Origin: Apricaphanius iberus
Lineage: Eukaryota > Chordata > Actinopteri > Cyprinodontiformes > Aphaniidae
Assembly: GCA_028564705.1 (NCBI GenBank)
Contig: JAPXFQ010002467.1
Location: forward strand, 1,054,001-1,118,000
Direction: 5' to 3'
DNA: 64,000 nucleotides
The notes under the pieces: generated by a model
Database searches by the model: none
What the model saw: the letters and a program-made list of their open reading frames with translations, nothing else
What the model was told of the DNA's origin: nothing
Translations under genes and position numbers: made by a program
Shown: positions 32,161 through 46,100 of the stretch, in pieces
Numbering within the stretch: the first letter of the stretch is position 1
How the letters are laid out: every line of letters begins with the position of its first letter

Positions 32161-35100
32161 GTGTGAAACGTTTAGGAATAGGAAATGAGCCTTTGCTGCC
32201 ACGCTGGACTGGATCAAGCAACCTCCAAATTCGCTTCACACTGACTGCTAGCTTAAATAGCAATTGCCAACATGGGGCAGCATTGTCAGTTGCACAAAGA
32301 CAAAAGTAATAAAAAAAATGTATTTGTCATTTTTGTTAAATGTTATTTAAACGGAAAGGAAGGAATTTGTATTTTGTATAAAATGTCATTACATTTGGCC
32401 CGCTGCGCCATAAGAGATTTCCATTTCGGCCCTCTAAGGGAAAGAATTTGGGCACCCCTGGTCCAAAAATAATTTTTACATGTTGAAATATGAAATATAA
32501 AGCTTACAATGATGTCAGTAAAAACGTGCCATGAGGAATGGCTACTTGGAAGTCACCATGTTGGAATTCCAACTTCTTTCAGTAAAGCACGGTTAAAAAG
32601 ACACACCATATCAGTCTAAAACTATCCCTGTTTTTCTTTGAATCCACCATGGCGAGAATATTGTGCTATTTGTGCCGCCAAGCTTGATACTAATACTACC
32701 GCAATCCCAGATTTGACCCCCCCCTTTAATGTTTTTTTAACTGGTAGCTGTTAACTTGGGGGTTACGTAGCCTACAAGCCTGTAACTTTGTGTGTTTTTA
32801 TACGTAGGTCCTGGAGTGTGTTGACTCTAAAACTGTGTTTCTCCTCTGTTTATTTCTTTTTAGTCCTTCACAATTTACTTTCAAGTCTCTTTTGTATGTT
32901 TTTTTTTTTTTTTTCATTTGCTGAGGCAACATTTTAAATGCAGATTCATGTTTAAGGAGGCCCTTTTGCTTTAAGCCTCTTTGCTGCAAAAATTTAGGAA
33001 GCTAACCATTTTTTGTTTTGTTGGGTTGCTTTGAGATTTGGGTCGCTGCAGAGTTGTGCTGGTTATGCTTTCTTAATAACATATAATCATACGTACATCT
33101 TGTAAATCTGTTCTCTTTAATTCGTTTAATTACTTATTAATTATTAATTTATTTTCTCCAAGGTGTGTTAAGAGTACACCTGTTTAGTTTCTTCAATATA
33201 CAGTAGGACTTTTCCAGATTAGCATCAATGACTGAATGAAGAAAATGCAACAGGCTCCTTTTATGTTTCCTTTAGCGATCACTTTGGAGCTTCTTTTTTA
33301 CAGGGTCTAGTAATGTACAAGAGAAGAAGACACACAAGGTTTAATCCGTACTTTTATTTGTACAATAAATAAACTTGCAATACCTCAAGATTATAATTCA
33401 CAACCACACACAGGGAACGATAAACCATACTTTGTCCATGTAAAAGCCATTGGAGATAAAAAGGAACGACCAGGTGTGAATTTGCAATGTTTTCTGTGAT
33501 CAACCTCCTGATTATTGGGGATATGGAATATTTCTTCCTCTGTACGTTCCTAGTTATGACTGTGCTGCTCTAACAGAAAGCAAAATGTTTGAGAACATTT
33601 TTTTTTACTCTGTCCATGACTCGTTAATTTATTTTTTACATTCCCCATGCTCCAGAGTTTGATTCCATGACCTAAAATAGTCATAAAACAAATTATGAAA
33701 ACAAAAGCCCAAATTTTACTAGACTTCCTAAACTTTACAAAAGTACACCGTATGAACTTTGACCTGAATGTGATTTAGCTTAAAAGAAAAGAAAATTGTT
33801 TCTTGCTTGACTCTGAAATGACTTCAAACTACTGTTTACCCATTCCTTTTTTGAATAAAAGGTTACGTTGACATAAAGATTAATTGACTGTAGTTTTTGA
33901 ATTGTCAATAACAAATGTGTTTAAAATATTAGTTGTTCCTAAAAGTAAGCTAAGATATGTAGCACTGCATCTCCAAGGTGCTGTGTCCTTGTGCCTTGCA
34001 GCGGCGGCTTACAGCGGGTGATTAGTCCTAATGTAGTCCCAAGTCTAAATCGACTCCTGTAATTTTTTCATGTTACTTTTTATTGCCATTTGCAAATGAT
34101 ATGATTATCGAGGTCACCAGGAATAATAAGGATCATTATTGAGTAACTTTCATGAATTTTTCCACATGAAATGCTAACTGTTACCATTCACTTACATTGT
34201 TTATGCTAAGCAAAAGCAAACAGACAGCTGCCAGTTTAGAGAGATGACTGACCTAGTTGCAAACTAGTTACTAACACACCCAGATAGTGTGTTTAGGAAG
34301 CAAAGTTTCTCTGCATATAAACAGCATCCCAGCTAAATCTAGCTATTTCCAGCCCGGGAACATTCCCTTCTAGAAGTGACGGGGCGGCGGAAGCGGGAAA
34401 ATCAACCTCGGTATGACGAGTGTAACACGATCAAAAGTTACAGAAAGTACGAAATGTTCTCGTCCGTTGCTTTTCTCATTTTGCATATCCTGCTTTTACT
34501 CGATCAGCTTCCCATCTGCCTGCATTTAAAAAAAAAACTATTTTTATGAAGTTCTTGGCTAGCTGGAAGAATGTTAGTGTGAAAGGGAACGTGTTGCCAC
34601 CTTCTGATTGACACGTTAAAGGTTGAATATGGACAATTTTCATAAAACTACACACTTACAAAAAAAATCCATAGGGAGGTTAGAGCGGTGCAGAATGAAA
34701 GTACATAATTTCCTTAGAAATTATATTTGAATTTAAATGTAATAAAAATGTAGACATGGAACGGGCACGACAATGACGTTCTGTTTACATCTACCAGCCA
34801 GTAGCGGGTTGAAAGTTACGGTCTCTATGATCCAACAATATGGTGGCACAGCTTGGCTGGCACTGGGAAAAATGGCAGCAAGTCAAACAGCTGCTTCAGA
34901 GCCTCTGAGATATTTTTATCCATCTCAGGAGAGGAGTGACCGGAGAAGTACAGAAACTAGAGTAAATTTAGATGAGGCCTACACAGATGGACCCATATAA
35001 AACATTTCCACAGCATCAAACACACGCGGAAACGGCGACTTTCCTCCTGGATCGGGTAAGCTAACTCACTTGCTAATTTGGGAGATGATGGCTGTCAGTT

Positions 35101-35450
35101 AAACTCCTCTGTTACATTCCTCACTGGACTCGGTTCAGGTTGGTCACTGGGCGTGTCGGCAGTGAACCAGTCAAACCCAGCAGCTGGAATGATGTCTTTA
35201 TTGTTGTAAGTAAAACCTAGAAAAAATAAATGTCTCTATCGTGTTCATGTTCCATATCCAGCCTTTAACTGGGATAAATGCTCCTATTCTGGTTAATGAG
35301 CAACTCAACCCCCTACAAGTCTCTTTTTTCTGTGTTCAAAGTTGTAGTCCGAAACTCTGAAATTTGGAATTCTGAATTTGAAAAAATAACTAGAACGCAG
35401 TTGTGTTTTCCGACCATCAACCCACATAAATTTCCTGTTTGAAAAATGGG
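32161..35450. other. Intergenic stretch without a recognisable gene
   Basis: The stretch is AT-rich with many short homopolymers. The open frames of 60-75 codons (32272, 32798, 34773) show no family I recognise. A motif ACTTTTATTTGTACAATAAA near 33348 could be a poly(A) region, but no coding exon lies upstream of it on either strand. Confidence 0.5.
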
Positions 35451-35454
35451 CCAA

Positions 35455-35755
35455 AAAGCTGTGGAATGCTTTATAAAATCCCCGATCTCGCCCGCTTCAA
35501 AAATGAGCTGAAAACTCACCTGTTCTGTGTAGCATTTGGCACTTAAAGGCTTTTCATCCCTCACTCTTAATGTTTATCTTTGATTGATATTAGTATTGCT
35601 TTATTCTTTCTGTCTTATTTATTTAGTCTCTGCTTGTTTTATTTTAGCTTATTAACTTTCTTGTATTTGATGTTATATTTCTCTTAACACTGTGAAGCAC
35701 TTTGGTTCAGCTGATGGCTGTTGGTAAAGTGCTATGGAAATACGATTAATGATTG
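35455..35755 (+). mobile_element. LINE 3' end, 5'-truncated
   Basis: The plus strand reads like the last residues of an L2/Rex-type ORF2 (SFKNELKTHLF-like segment at 35490-35535). It then ends with AAGCACTTTGG...AAAGTGCTATGGAAATA, the conserved 3' tail of these LINEs. It is intergenic. Confidence 0.55.
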
Positions 35756-37126
35756 ATCTTGAAAGCAGCACTGCTTCAGTGGGACTCCTTTGCCTCAGAG
35801 CGATCTTTTGAGGTGGAGGATTTCTATCCACCTCCATCAGAGGACAGGGTAGGAGGTTCTGTGGAGGAAGCAAGGGCAGAGACCCGGCTTCTTTTATACC
35901 CCACAGCCAGAGGGAGCTGGCGTTGGGTCATCCCTCACAGCAGAGACAATCATTTATACAGTTTATTAGCAAAAAAAACTGCTATTAAAGGTATTAGCTC
36001 AGTTATTCAATTGGTCGATTTAACGGTGCATATAAACGTATGACTGACAGAAACACTGATAACTGCTGAATAACCAGGTTGTTAACTTGTTCTATTGATT
36101 TTTTTTAAATACTGAATTTAGTTTATTATCAACTGCCCGTAGTAGATTTAATGTGACAAACTGGAATGATCTAGGTTTATGTTGATTATTTTCAGGTTGG
36201 GCCGACCAAACCTTTGAAAATATATTCAATCAGCTGATTGTTTTTGTTCTAATCTTGTTAATATTGTTTTATACTTAATATAATAATATATAGCAATTAA
36301 TATATAAGGAAGGTGCCCATGTCCTTATTTAAAATAACAGATGTGAGTCATTTGGGATCTTTAATGCCTGAGCTACACCAGCTACTTATTTTTGTTCTGC
36401 CTTTTAAAACCTCTCCATCAACTTTTGGAATCCACTTTAATATCTGTACAGCTATTACCATTTCCTTTCATCAATGACTTCACCAGTTTACAACTGAGGC
36501 TACATGGAAACAAAGTCAGGACAAAGCATGGCAGATGTAGATGGGAAAAAGCAACCTAAAGACGTCTCCACCGTTGTAGTTTTTAGAACAGAAAGCAATT
36601 CTGAACCTTTGCGAGCAAGGCGTCTAACTCATTGTTTCTATGCCGCTCTGGATGTCCAGTTCACAAATCAGAATTTAAAAAATGGGAAGCATTTTTTAAA
36701 ATATCAAAACCTAAAGTTGTATGTGGAAAATGAGTACAAACACCGCAGATAATCTTCAAACAATAATATCCATTTTGCTTCAATGATTTTGTTGGGAACC
36801 AGTTATAGATGATTTTTTAGCTCTTGGCTAATCTTAATTGAAGATTGAAGATTTAAACAGCTAAAAAAAATGATTATGCTACAATTTGATTTCATTTTTA
36901 TGCAGTTGTCTAAAAAATAAACAAAAAAATTAGGATGCAGCATACAGCGTTTGGAGGAATTTTTAAAATGCTAAAAGGACTCGTTAGCTTTTCACACTCT
37001 GGAAGCTTTCTCTCCAACATGACTTCCTGGAGAACACAGAAGATGGAGCAGTGACCAGTCCTAAACGAATTTACCAGGCGGCTGTAGTAAGGGAGCACAA
37101 ACGCCGGGCTGGATCCCGGCTTGCCG

Positions 37127-40100
37127 TCACTGCGTTAGAGCCAGGAGGAGGTCCTTAACCAGCATCGTGCCGATCACCATTTTCTCACAGTTGACCGTCA
37201 GCTGAGCAATGCCTTCTTCTCTGGTCGCCACGGTGGCCAGTACCAAAGTGCCGCTGGTCACCGTTCTGCCTGCAAACCTGTAGACAGGGTGTTCAGGAGG
37301 AGGAACAGGAGGACTGAGGTCAAAGCAGCAAAAGATCAGAAGTAAGGTTGAAAGCACGGAATAGAAGTAAAAATGGATGTCAGATACCCGGATGAAGATT
37401 CAGATGCAAAAATGAGGTGCATTATCAAACTGAAAGCACCAGCATAATTGAGAACATTGCTGGTCAAATGTTAAAAAGTAGTGATGTTACGATGTGTGCC
37501 GAGGCTTTAGAGCGTGAGCCGAAAACGATGACGTCTGAATGGGGAGCCTAAGTCTCCTCCCCTTCCGGTCGGCCCATGGGTCCCCAAACCGAAAAAATAA
37601 TGAATGGAAGTCAATGAAGCGATAAAAGTTATTTTCTGGTCCGCTTTGTCTTACGTCCTGAATCACATACAGTATATGTTTTACTTCGATTTAAATGATA
37701 ACTAATGATGTATGTTTCTAATGTGTTTGTCCAGTGATTTCGGATGTATTTGATTGTAAAAATTTGCATTTAAAATGCCTACAAATCAGAAATTAGAAGT
37801 CGCATATATGACGTAATTCTGCTAACAGGAGTTAGCACTAGCTATAGCACGTAAAACCCTCACCTAGAGCTTGTAGAGCTTCTCCTCCATGCTGGCTCTC
37901 ACTCTACCGACTGCTTTACCCACGACATAGCCGCTACTTTCCACGTGGTCAGATTTATAGAGGTTTTCTCCATGTTCAATATTCCTTTCTTTGTCAATAT
38001 TCCTTTCTTTGTCCTGGAGGCTACGACCCTCGCTCTACTTCTTCTTCTGCAGTTGTTGTCCGCTAAACGTTTTCACACAAAACCTAAAGTAGCTTTTGCC
38101 TAAGAGTTCATACTAAGAGTTAATTTTAAATGGAATAATTGTGATGTTTTTTTTTTTTTTGCACATTTCTGAATGTTTGTCATCATGCTTGGATACAACT
38201 CTCTGCAGCACACATTTTCTGTTGCAGACAATGACGTACAGTAGCTGCAGGTGCTCCTGTCGAGGCAGAGTCACGAAATTACTCGAGTTAATCTATATTT
38301 AGCATTAGATTTAGCAAACAACAATGTACCACTCAGAGAAGCCGCTCATTCTAGGCCGCGATGCCGGCGCAGGCTCGGACATTTTAGACATTAAAATGAC
38401 AGAATTGTCTTATATTTGTAACATTTTGTATGTGTGATGATTAAATTTTAAATTACTAAATCAAATGTTTAAGTAGTGTTTTACAGAAGACATTTTTACT
38501 CTAAAGTACATTTTTAGAGGAGTACTTTTTTAGTATTTGCAATTTTTGGGGGACTTGAAAACTGGTCAATGTTGCTCACATTTTATTTGATCTATTACCG
38601 CATAGTGTGGCACTAATCCTCCTACCTGCACTCTTTGTCTGACCCACAGGGGACTCTGCTGAGGTTGGCGGCTGTGGTCACTCTCTGGACGATGGCGTGT
38701 TCGTTCCAACAATTGGCATTTAAAGCTAGCTTCTCTGTAATCTCGTTCATTCCCATCAGCTGACCTGAAAAAGAATAAGCAGAGCAGTGGTTACCAAAAG
38801 AAAAAGGTGAAATATGATCCCTCTGCCATTTCTAATACTGAAAAAGAAAAGCCTTGAAGTATCACATAACAGGAAAATAGTTACGAAAAAATAATGTGCT
38901 AAATGTCTACCAGTTTTGTACATACGCCACACATACTGTATATACAGTCCAACAAGGTGGTTTATGCTCTGCTACCATTAAATCCCACAGTATATTAGGA
39001 TTTTAGCAGAATACTGCACAAATACAGTGATGATTCCCACTGAACACAGAAGGGGGATTGATGGTGGACCTCTCAGCTGTCTCTTGAAAATACACTACTG
39101 AACAAAAGTTTGAACCCGCCTTCTCAACTAAGGGCATCAAAACTATGAATGAACACATGATCTAGGAATTACTGTATGTACCTAAACAAAAAGGGTGAAA
39201 TAACTGAATACATGTGTCATATTTTAAATTCCTCAAAGTAGCCACCCTTTCCTCTGATTATTGCTTTGCATTCTCTTGAGCTTCAAGAGGTAGTCACCAG
39301 AAACAGTTTTCCAACAGTTCCCAGATATGCTTAGTACTTGTTGGCCCTTTTGCCTTCACTCTGTGGTTCAGCTCACCCCAAATCATCTCGATTGGGTTCA
39401 AGTCTAGGTGACTTTGGAGGCCAGGTTATTTCACGCATTTTTATAAAAGTACTACATAATTCCATATGTGTTACTTCGTAGCTTTGATGCCTTCAGTGAG
39501 AATCTACAATGTCAATAGTCATGAAAATAAAGGAAACTCATTGAATGAGAAGGTGTGTCCAAACGTTTGGTCCGTACCGTAGCTCCCAGTTAAAAACATT
39601 CAAGTTTTCTTTTTTTTCAACTAAAAACCAACAACACACACTTACAAATTAATAAACAGCCATTACTAGTCAAACCGAATCAATGTTCATTAATCAGGGT
39701 CTCTGGAAAAAACAGACAACAGATCTTTGTGATATTCCCAGGTACTCATCATGATCAGTGGTTACTCATGGTTTCCAAACCCATTGACAGAGCGAATGTG
39801 AGCCAGATTATGTTTTTTTACATTCACTTTGTGCAAAAACAGATCTGAGTCATGATCAGTGGATGAGCACTTCCAGTCATTCCTGTGATCAGCAGGTTAG
39901 CGGATCCAAAGCCCGACGGTGGAGCTAAGGTGTGATTACCAAGGCAGGAAGGGCAGGGGCGGGTCCAAAAGGAGGAGGAGATGGTGGGAAGGTGGGGGTT
40001 CCAAGGTTTGCTATAAATCAGGTGGGCACACAGATGGCTGGGAACTACAAACCTATCAAAGCCAACTTACCGACAGGCTGTAAAGGCTTCTCTATGAGGG

Positions 40101-43100
40101 ATAATATGAAGAGGAAGGTACAATGGAAATCACACATTTACTACATTTTTGTCGTCGTGATTCAGGTTAGAAAAATGATTCAAGAGCCAAACTTCAACCT
40201 TTTAAAGCACTTTTCTAACTGGATATCGGAGACCTGTTGTAGATCGGGCTTTATATCGTCAGCATCAATGACGTAATAACAAGAAAACTGCGCTTTAAAT
40301 TGTTGCTCACCTTGCTCTTTTTTGAACTCGTTCTCTGTAAGGAAGACCGGCCTCATCAGCTCGCCAACAGGCGGCTGGATGGACACGAAGAATTTCCTGG
40401 TGTGCGTGCTGCAAAACAACAACATTTATTGATTTTATTTGAGGAAAAAGATCCAGGAATTGAGACGGTATTAAAATACAACTGACTTTACTTCGATTTC
40501 AGCACAGGTGGGTAGTAGCTAGTTGCATTTGCTCAGTCACATTAACTTAAGCACATTTTTGAAAAACCAAAGAAAAAACACTCTTATGAGTAGTATTACA
40601 AGCCTAGAGATCAGGACAAACCATAGAAGAAGCAAATGATTTGCTCTGCAGGTTGGTCATTCAGCTGTAGCCTTAACAGGTCTACCACAGGTTCAGCTGT
40701 TTTGTTCTTTTGCAATGACAGCAGAAGTACAACAGAGCAAAATGACAAGGATGGCTTTAGGAGTGGAGGAACTATACTTCTTTGAAACAGCTTTGGTATA
40801 AAGTTTGGACGATTTAGACTTGGACTTTTCTTTGATAATTGAGCACATAAAGGCACTTAAGTCCTTCGTTTCGATGGTGTAAGAAGGACTGCCCTGTTAA
40901 CTGGTTTCCACACTGAAAGAAAAAGTTATTTCAATTTACATGATTAAATTGAAATCGGTTCCACATAATCAGAATAAGTAAATCTGACATGATTTACTCC
41001 AAAGTGAAATTCACATGATGAATTGACTTGATATTTTTGGGTTCCCGTAACATGAATTTATTACAGAATGTAGTCACATTATTTTTAAGTCATTATAACA
41101 AAGGTTTTCATTTCAACATGCCTGGGATTGTTTATCTTACTCAATGTTGTACTGTCACATGAATACAAGTTGAAGTTTCCCAGGCTGGGTACTGAACTTA
41201 GGTCTTCTGATTGAAATGCATTGTATGAACCAGTACACCACTTCAGCCATATGTAGATTAGTAGAGCTCAACACTCACTAAATTTTAAAATACCCCAAAA
41301 TGGTTTAAATTACATTCAATATTTCTCCTAATGTGGTTCAGAGGTTTTATCTATGATCTTTTTTTTAAATGTTACTTAAAGGTACAGTGTGTAATTTTCG
41401 GCCAGTAGGGGCAGTGCATACCTAAATTTTCACAAGTATGCGGTATCTGTGTCTTCGAGTAAGAAACTCAACTAGTGCTGTTTTCAAACGCTCAATTCCC
41501 TAAGAATTATCTATTTGCAGCAACATGACGAGCTCATCAGTCTCTCTTTCATCGCTTGGAACTAGCGAAGAGGTAAAAATGTATTTATGGCGAAACTTTT
41601 TTGCATTTTGAGGGGAAATCAATGTTTTAATAGCGGGCTTGTTCCATGCTTTTTGTCCGTCCGGGCTCTTGTAGAAGTAAAGACATCATCTAATATGGCT
41701 TTCCCCTGAAAAGAGGACCCGCGCCTATGTATTTTAAAACTGATTTTTAAAGTCATATTTTACAATATCGCCAATATTTTGCATTTAATGTGCTTTACGA
41801 AATTATTTTCACATAATATTTTAATGGCTATTTTCAAAGACGTACTGCAAAAACTACACACTGTCACTTTAAAGAAAATATGTTTAGTCAACTAACAGGT
41901 AACAGTTAACTTTAATCCTTCCATAAAAAAAATTTCCAATTTAATTTTTTAAAGTTTAAAGAAAGTTGGGAATACTTCATAATATTTTCAACGTGGGGCT
42001 AGAAGAAATAGCCAAAATGAGAATAGTGAAACCTCAAAATAACCTTTATTTGACATTGGATTGTACTTGGAGGCACAAAAAGATACATCAGGGGATGAGA
42101 CTCAAACTCAGAGAAGGAACAGAGCCTCTGATTTATGAACACCTGCATTAATCACTTTGATACACAATGACTTGAAGGATTTTTGGTCAAATAGGTTATA
42201 TCACTTCCTTTACAGTGTTAACTAAACACGATTCTAATAATTTTTGTAACACAATTCCTTCACTTTCAACAAACACAAGAAAATTGTGTAAATTCAGTAT
42301 TGTTGATAATTGCTTAAATTGTACTTAATTAAATCATGGAAATAAGAGAAACATGAACAAATTGTGTTGCTTTTACTAGATTTGTTTTTGTAAATTCAAA
42401 CACCTGCCAATTTCCTTTTTTTTTCAGTGCATAGGGAGTTGAAAGTCGAGACATCACAGCTCTAGAACAGATCGGTATGGAAGAATAGGCCAAAATAAAA
42501 GCGACAGTGTGTGAAGAGCGACAGGAAACGTTGTACCGCTGTCATCGCCAACCGTGGTTAGTTCAAAGTATTGAGATGAACTTTTGCTACTGACAACCGT
42601 CATAGAAGAATTCCATAAGGATATTTATTATGGCCAGACGCTAAAACAAGGTGCCCTCTCTGGCACCTCTGCTCTCCCATGTCTTACGTGTTGTTTCTGC
42701 CTGCCTGTTTCGGCTTCCTGAGCTGCATATGGTAAATGGTATATATATAGCGCTTTTCTAGTCTTACTGACCACTCAAAGCGCTTTACATTGAAGCCACA
42801 TTCACCCATTCACACTCGCATTCATACACCGACACCCAACATGGCTCGGTAGGACAATGTAGAATTTGGGGGTTAAGTGCCTTGCCCAGGGGCACATCGA
42901 CATGTGACTGGAGGAAGCTGGAATTGAACCTACGACCCTCCGATTGCAAGCCAACTACTCTACCACTGAGCCACAGTCGCCCACTATATATCAGATATAT
43001 TTGGTCTATTTTACAGACGTATTAATAAGAGTTCCTCAGTTAGACCAGATTAGATTAAATGTCCGCCAGTCTCATCAATGAGTTCCAAGAATTATGCCAT

Positions 43101-46100
43101 TTTCCCTGGATGCCTTTACTAAAACTTACTAATCACTACATAGGTCTAATCATGAAATAATTTCCCCATAAAAACATTTAGGGATGGGTGGCGAGGGAGG
43201 CTTTTGTGAAGCCCTCTTCACCACTTCGACGAACATCCCCACCAGACTAGAAACATTCATCAAAAGCATATCTGACCAAAGTTTAGAAGCGATCAAACAG
43301 AATGGTTGGGATCCTCGGTGCTAAGTCATTTTGACACTTCAGGTTTATTTTAATCATTCTCATCGACTTTTCGACTATTTATTTTCTCTCCTGTTGCTGT
43401 TTTATAGTTGTTGTTTTTTTTACATTTGAAGCTCAAGTTAAAACCTCTGGTCACAATCGCAGTGGGTTTAATGAAAATACTTCAAAATGGTTGTAAAGAT
43501 TTTGACTAGGATTGTCCACACTGATAGACGTATATGAAGCTATGGGGCTATAGTTTTTATTTTTAGCGTTTTGGTCACAAAACACAGAAAAAGAAGAGAA
43601 AAAAACTGATATTAACAAATTTGTGGAGCACACCAATATTCAGAGGGGAAGTTTACGGTCCAAAATCAGACCACAAAGGTTTTACATACTCAGTCCACTT
43701 AGTCCAGAATTGGTAAAAAAACGTCCTTTTGCATCCTGAGGGAAAAAGACAACTTTTCCATAACATATAATTTGTTCAGTACGTTAATAAAATCCTTGAT
43801 GGTTGGGGATTCCACGTATAGCTACCTTCTGGTGATGGCTTTCTTACTTACATGAAGTGACACACCAAGTTATCGTTTATCAGTGTTGGTCCAATTTGTC
43901 AAATACAATGTTTCACATCTTTGAGGAATTTTAGCACCAAACTCATTGTTAACATGTTCGCATATCTATGCCCAAGTTATTTTAGGTATACCTTCATATC
44001 CTGTCTGAATAGGTGTTGTAAAATACCTGATTATGTTCTTCCAGCTGAACTCTTGCCATGTATTAGATCCCGTTATTGTCCATTGAAGTTGAGAGTCTCA
44101 CTTGGTCCAACTTTCCAGTGAAATAGCCTCCTTTTCCAACCCTTTCTTAATATATTCTGTGCTGCCCTGTTTACATTGCTGAATGCGCTTATATAACCTG
44201 GATATAGTATTATCTGAGAATGAGAGTTTGAGTTAGGAATATCTGCAGGAAGCCTAAACGTCTCTTTTTTTAAACACTGCTTTCAATTTGGGTTAAAGTA
44301 GTGTATAACCAGCAAGTATCTGTAGAAGTCATCTTTGCCTAAGCCATATTTATTCCGTAGGGTCTCAAAGCTTGAGAAGGCCCCCTTGTGGATAAAAGAA
44401 TAACAGGTCTTTCATTTTGTGATATCCAGCGTTTAGACTGGTCATCATGCGTATTTGGCACAAATTCAGTCGTACACACACCACCTCGGGATTTTTGACC
44501 CAGTTTCAACCAGTTTACACATTTTGATGATTTCATTCGAGGAATTTAGTAGGGAGTCAAACAAAGTTGTCATTAAATATTGTCTATTATAATATGGTAT
44601 CCACCGTTACAGCCATTATAGTAACAACTTTGGAATATTGATTTCTGTATCCCTGCATCTTGCCGAGTAATGCTGGGTGTACACCAAAGGATTTTCACAG
44701 TCTCAGACTAAAGACTGGCAGTCTTTAGAAATCTTGCTGGAGTTTAAGCGCGCTCCTGTCGTCTTGATCGTTAAATCTAAGGTGATAATCTGCAGTTGGC
44801 GACCTGATTTATGCCAGTCTTTCTCTAGTCTTTTGAATCAGACAATGTTTGATATTATCGCAAGTCGTAGTGTAGTCGTAGTGACGTAAAACAACCAACA
44901 ACTAATAAAGCCGTTCTCACACAAGCGGAAGCACGAAGCTACAGAGAAGGTGTCAGGTGCAAACATATTTTTTTAGGGGTAAGAATCCGTTGCGTAGGTT
45001 TATTAAACTGTGCGCATAGAATCGTAATCTGTTCCCCCCTTTTACTGACCTGTGTGTTAGGGGGTAAGCCACTTTATCATGTAATGAGAGAAGTTATATT
45101 TTACTGCTATAGCACAGTGGTTAATGCGTAGGATTACCACCACAAAGGGGATGGGTTCCAATAATGCTTATGACATTGTTTTGCAACTTGCTACACATAA
45201 AGCCTATAGCCTATTTTACCTGCGGTAAAATAGGCTATAAAAATAGGTGTCATATTTGTAAAATAACAGTTTTGTAGCCACCTATGGAGCCTGACAGGGT
45301 CTATACACAACAAATGCAATATTTGTGTTGGATGGCTGAAAAACGGACTAGAAATGGGCCATAAATTACAATGTGTATGCCAACCTTGCCCCCTGCAGTA
45401 CAAGCACAAACCAGTACTGTCTGTGCATCTGCATGGAGCAAGTGGTGCAGCATAAACACCTTGCATTAAAAAGAAATGCATTAACCAGTTACTCCTCAAT
45501 ACAGTACTCGCTTTGAATGCAAGTCTCTATTTGACGTATCAAACTAGGCAAAGAATGCTACAACATTCGCACATAAAGAAACTGTGTAATACTGAGCATA
45601 ATGGGAGGAATTTGGCAGGAAGCTAAATTAATCTAGGTGTAGTCTTGTAAATAGTGTCACTACAAGCTTTGGTGTTTATAAAATCTTTAGTCTGAGACTG
45701 AAAAACTGTTAACCCAAGTCTTTAGATGCGAGCTGATAAACTTTTAGAGTCTTTTCTAAATCTTTTCAAAGTCTCTAGGTGTACAGAAAGCATAAGTAGG
45801 AGAATTTAGGAGCCAAACAATGTTTTTTTTTTTTTTAGCAAGACAAAGGTTTTTCTCTGCGATTCTGCCTCTCATTTCCACGAGAATTCTGACAATACTG
45901 GGTGATTCTGTGTCATGGAAATGCAAGGCCGGGGACGATGACGTCACTGTCAGCCGCCCGCTGCATATTGGACTTGCGCATTCCACCATCATTCGATTCT
46001 TTACCTGGTAAGGAGGAGGAAACTGGTGGAAACCATAGAACACTGCACATATGGAGTTTTGTTGACGTTCATTTTATATCCTGAGAGCGATCCGTATTAC

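Larger units (their letters stand above)
40911..42430. mobile_element. Foldback/MITE-like element with CACTGAAA ends, containing a nested MITE and two tRNA-like segments
   Basis: The left end reads CACTGAAAGAAAAAGTTATT and the right end, reverse complemented, GCACTGAAAAAAAAAGGAAA. Both are followed by TGAATTTAC- or CAATTTAC-like sequence. The TTAA-flanked MITE at 41376-41874 is nested in the middle. It lies in ap3b2, between the exons at 46866 and 40408. Confidence 0.5.
44674..45785. mobile_element. Large MITE-like element with CAGTCTCAGACTAAAGACT arms
   Basis: GGTGTACACCAAAGG and CAGTCTCAGACTAAAGACT near the left end face CTTTAGTCTGAGACTGAAAA and CTAGGTGTACAGAAAG near the right end. The interior contains a perfect hairpin at 45205-45239 and a tRNA-like segment at 45104-45168. 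It lies in an ap3b2 intron. Confidence 0.45.

Noticed and set aside
34773..35000. 75-codon plus-strand frame in the intergenic region
   Set aside because: No recognisable domain, no supporting splice partners, and it is in repeat-rich DNA.
36504..36752. 82-codon plus-strand frame near the 3' end of ap3b2
   Set aside because: No family recognised and no exon partners; probably chance or an old repeat.
39932..40276. 114-codon plus-strand frame beside an ap3b2 exon
   Set aside because: It lies in intron sequence opposite ap3b2 and runs towards the exon at 40311-40408 without any known domain.
45104..45168. Functional tRNA gene
   Set aside because: The A box is good, but the B box is weak and the acceptor and anticodon stems do not pair.
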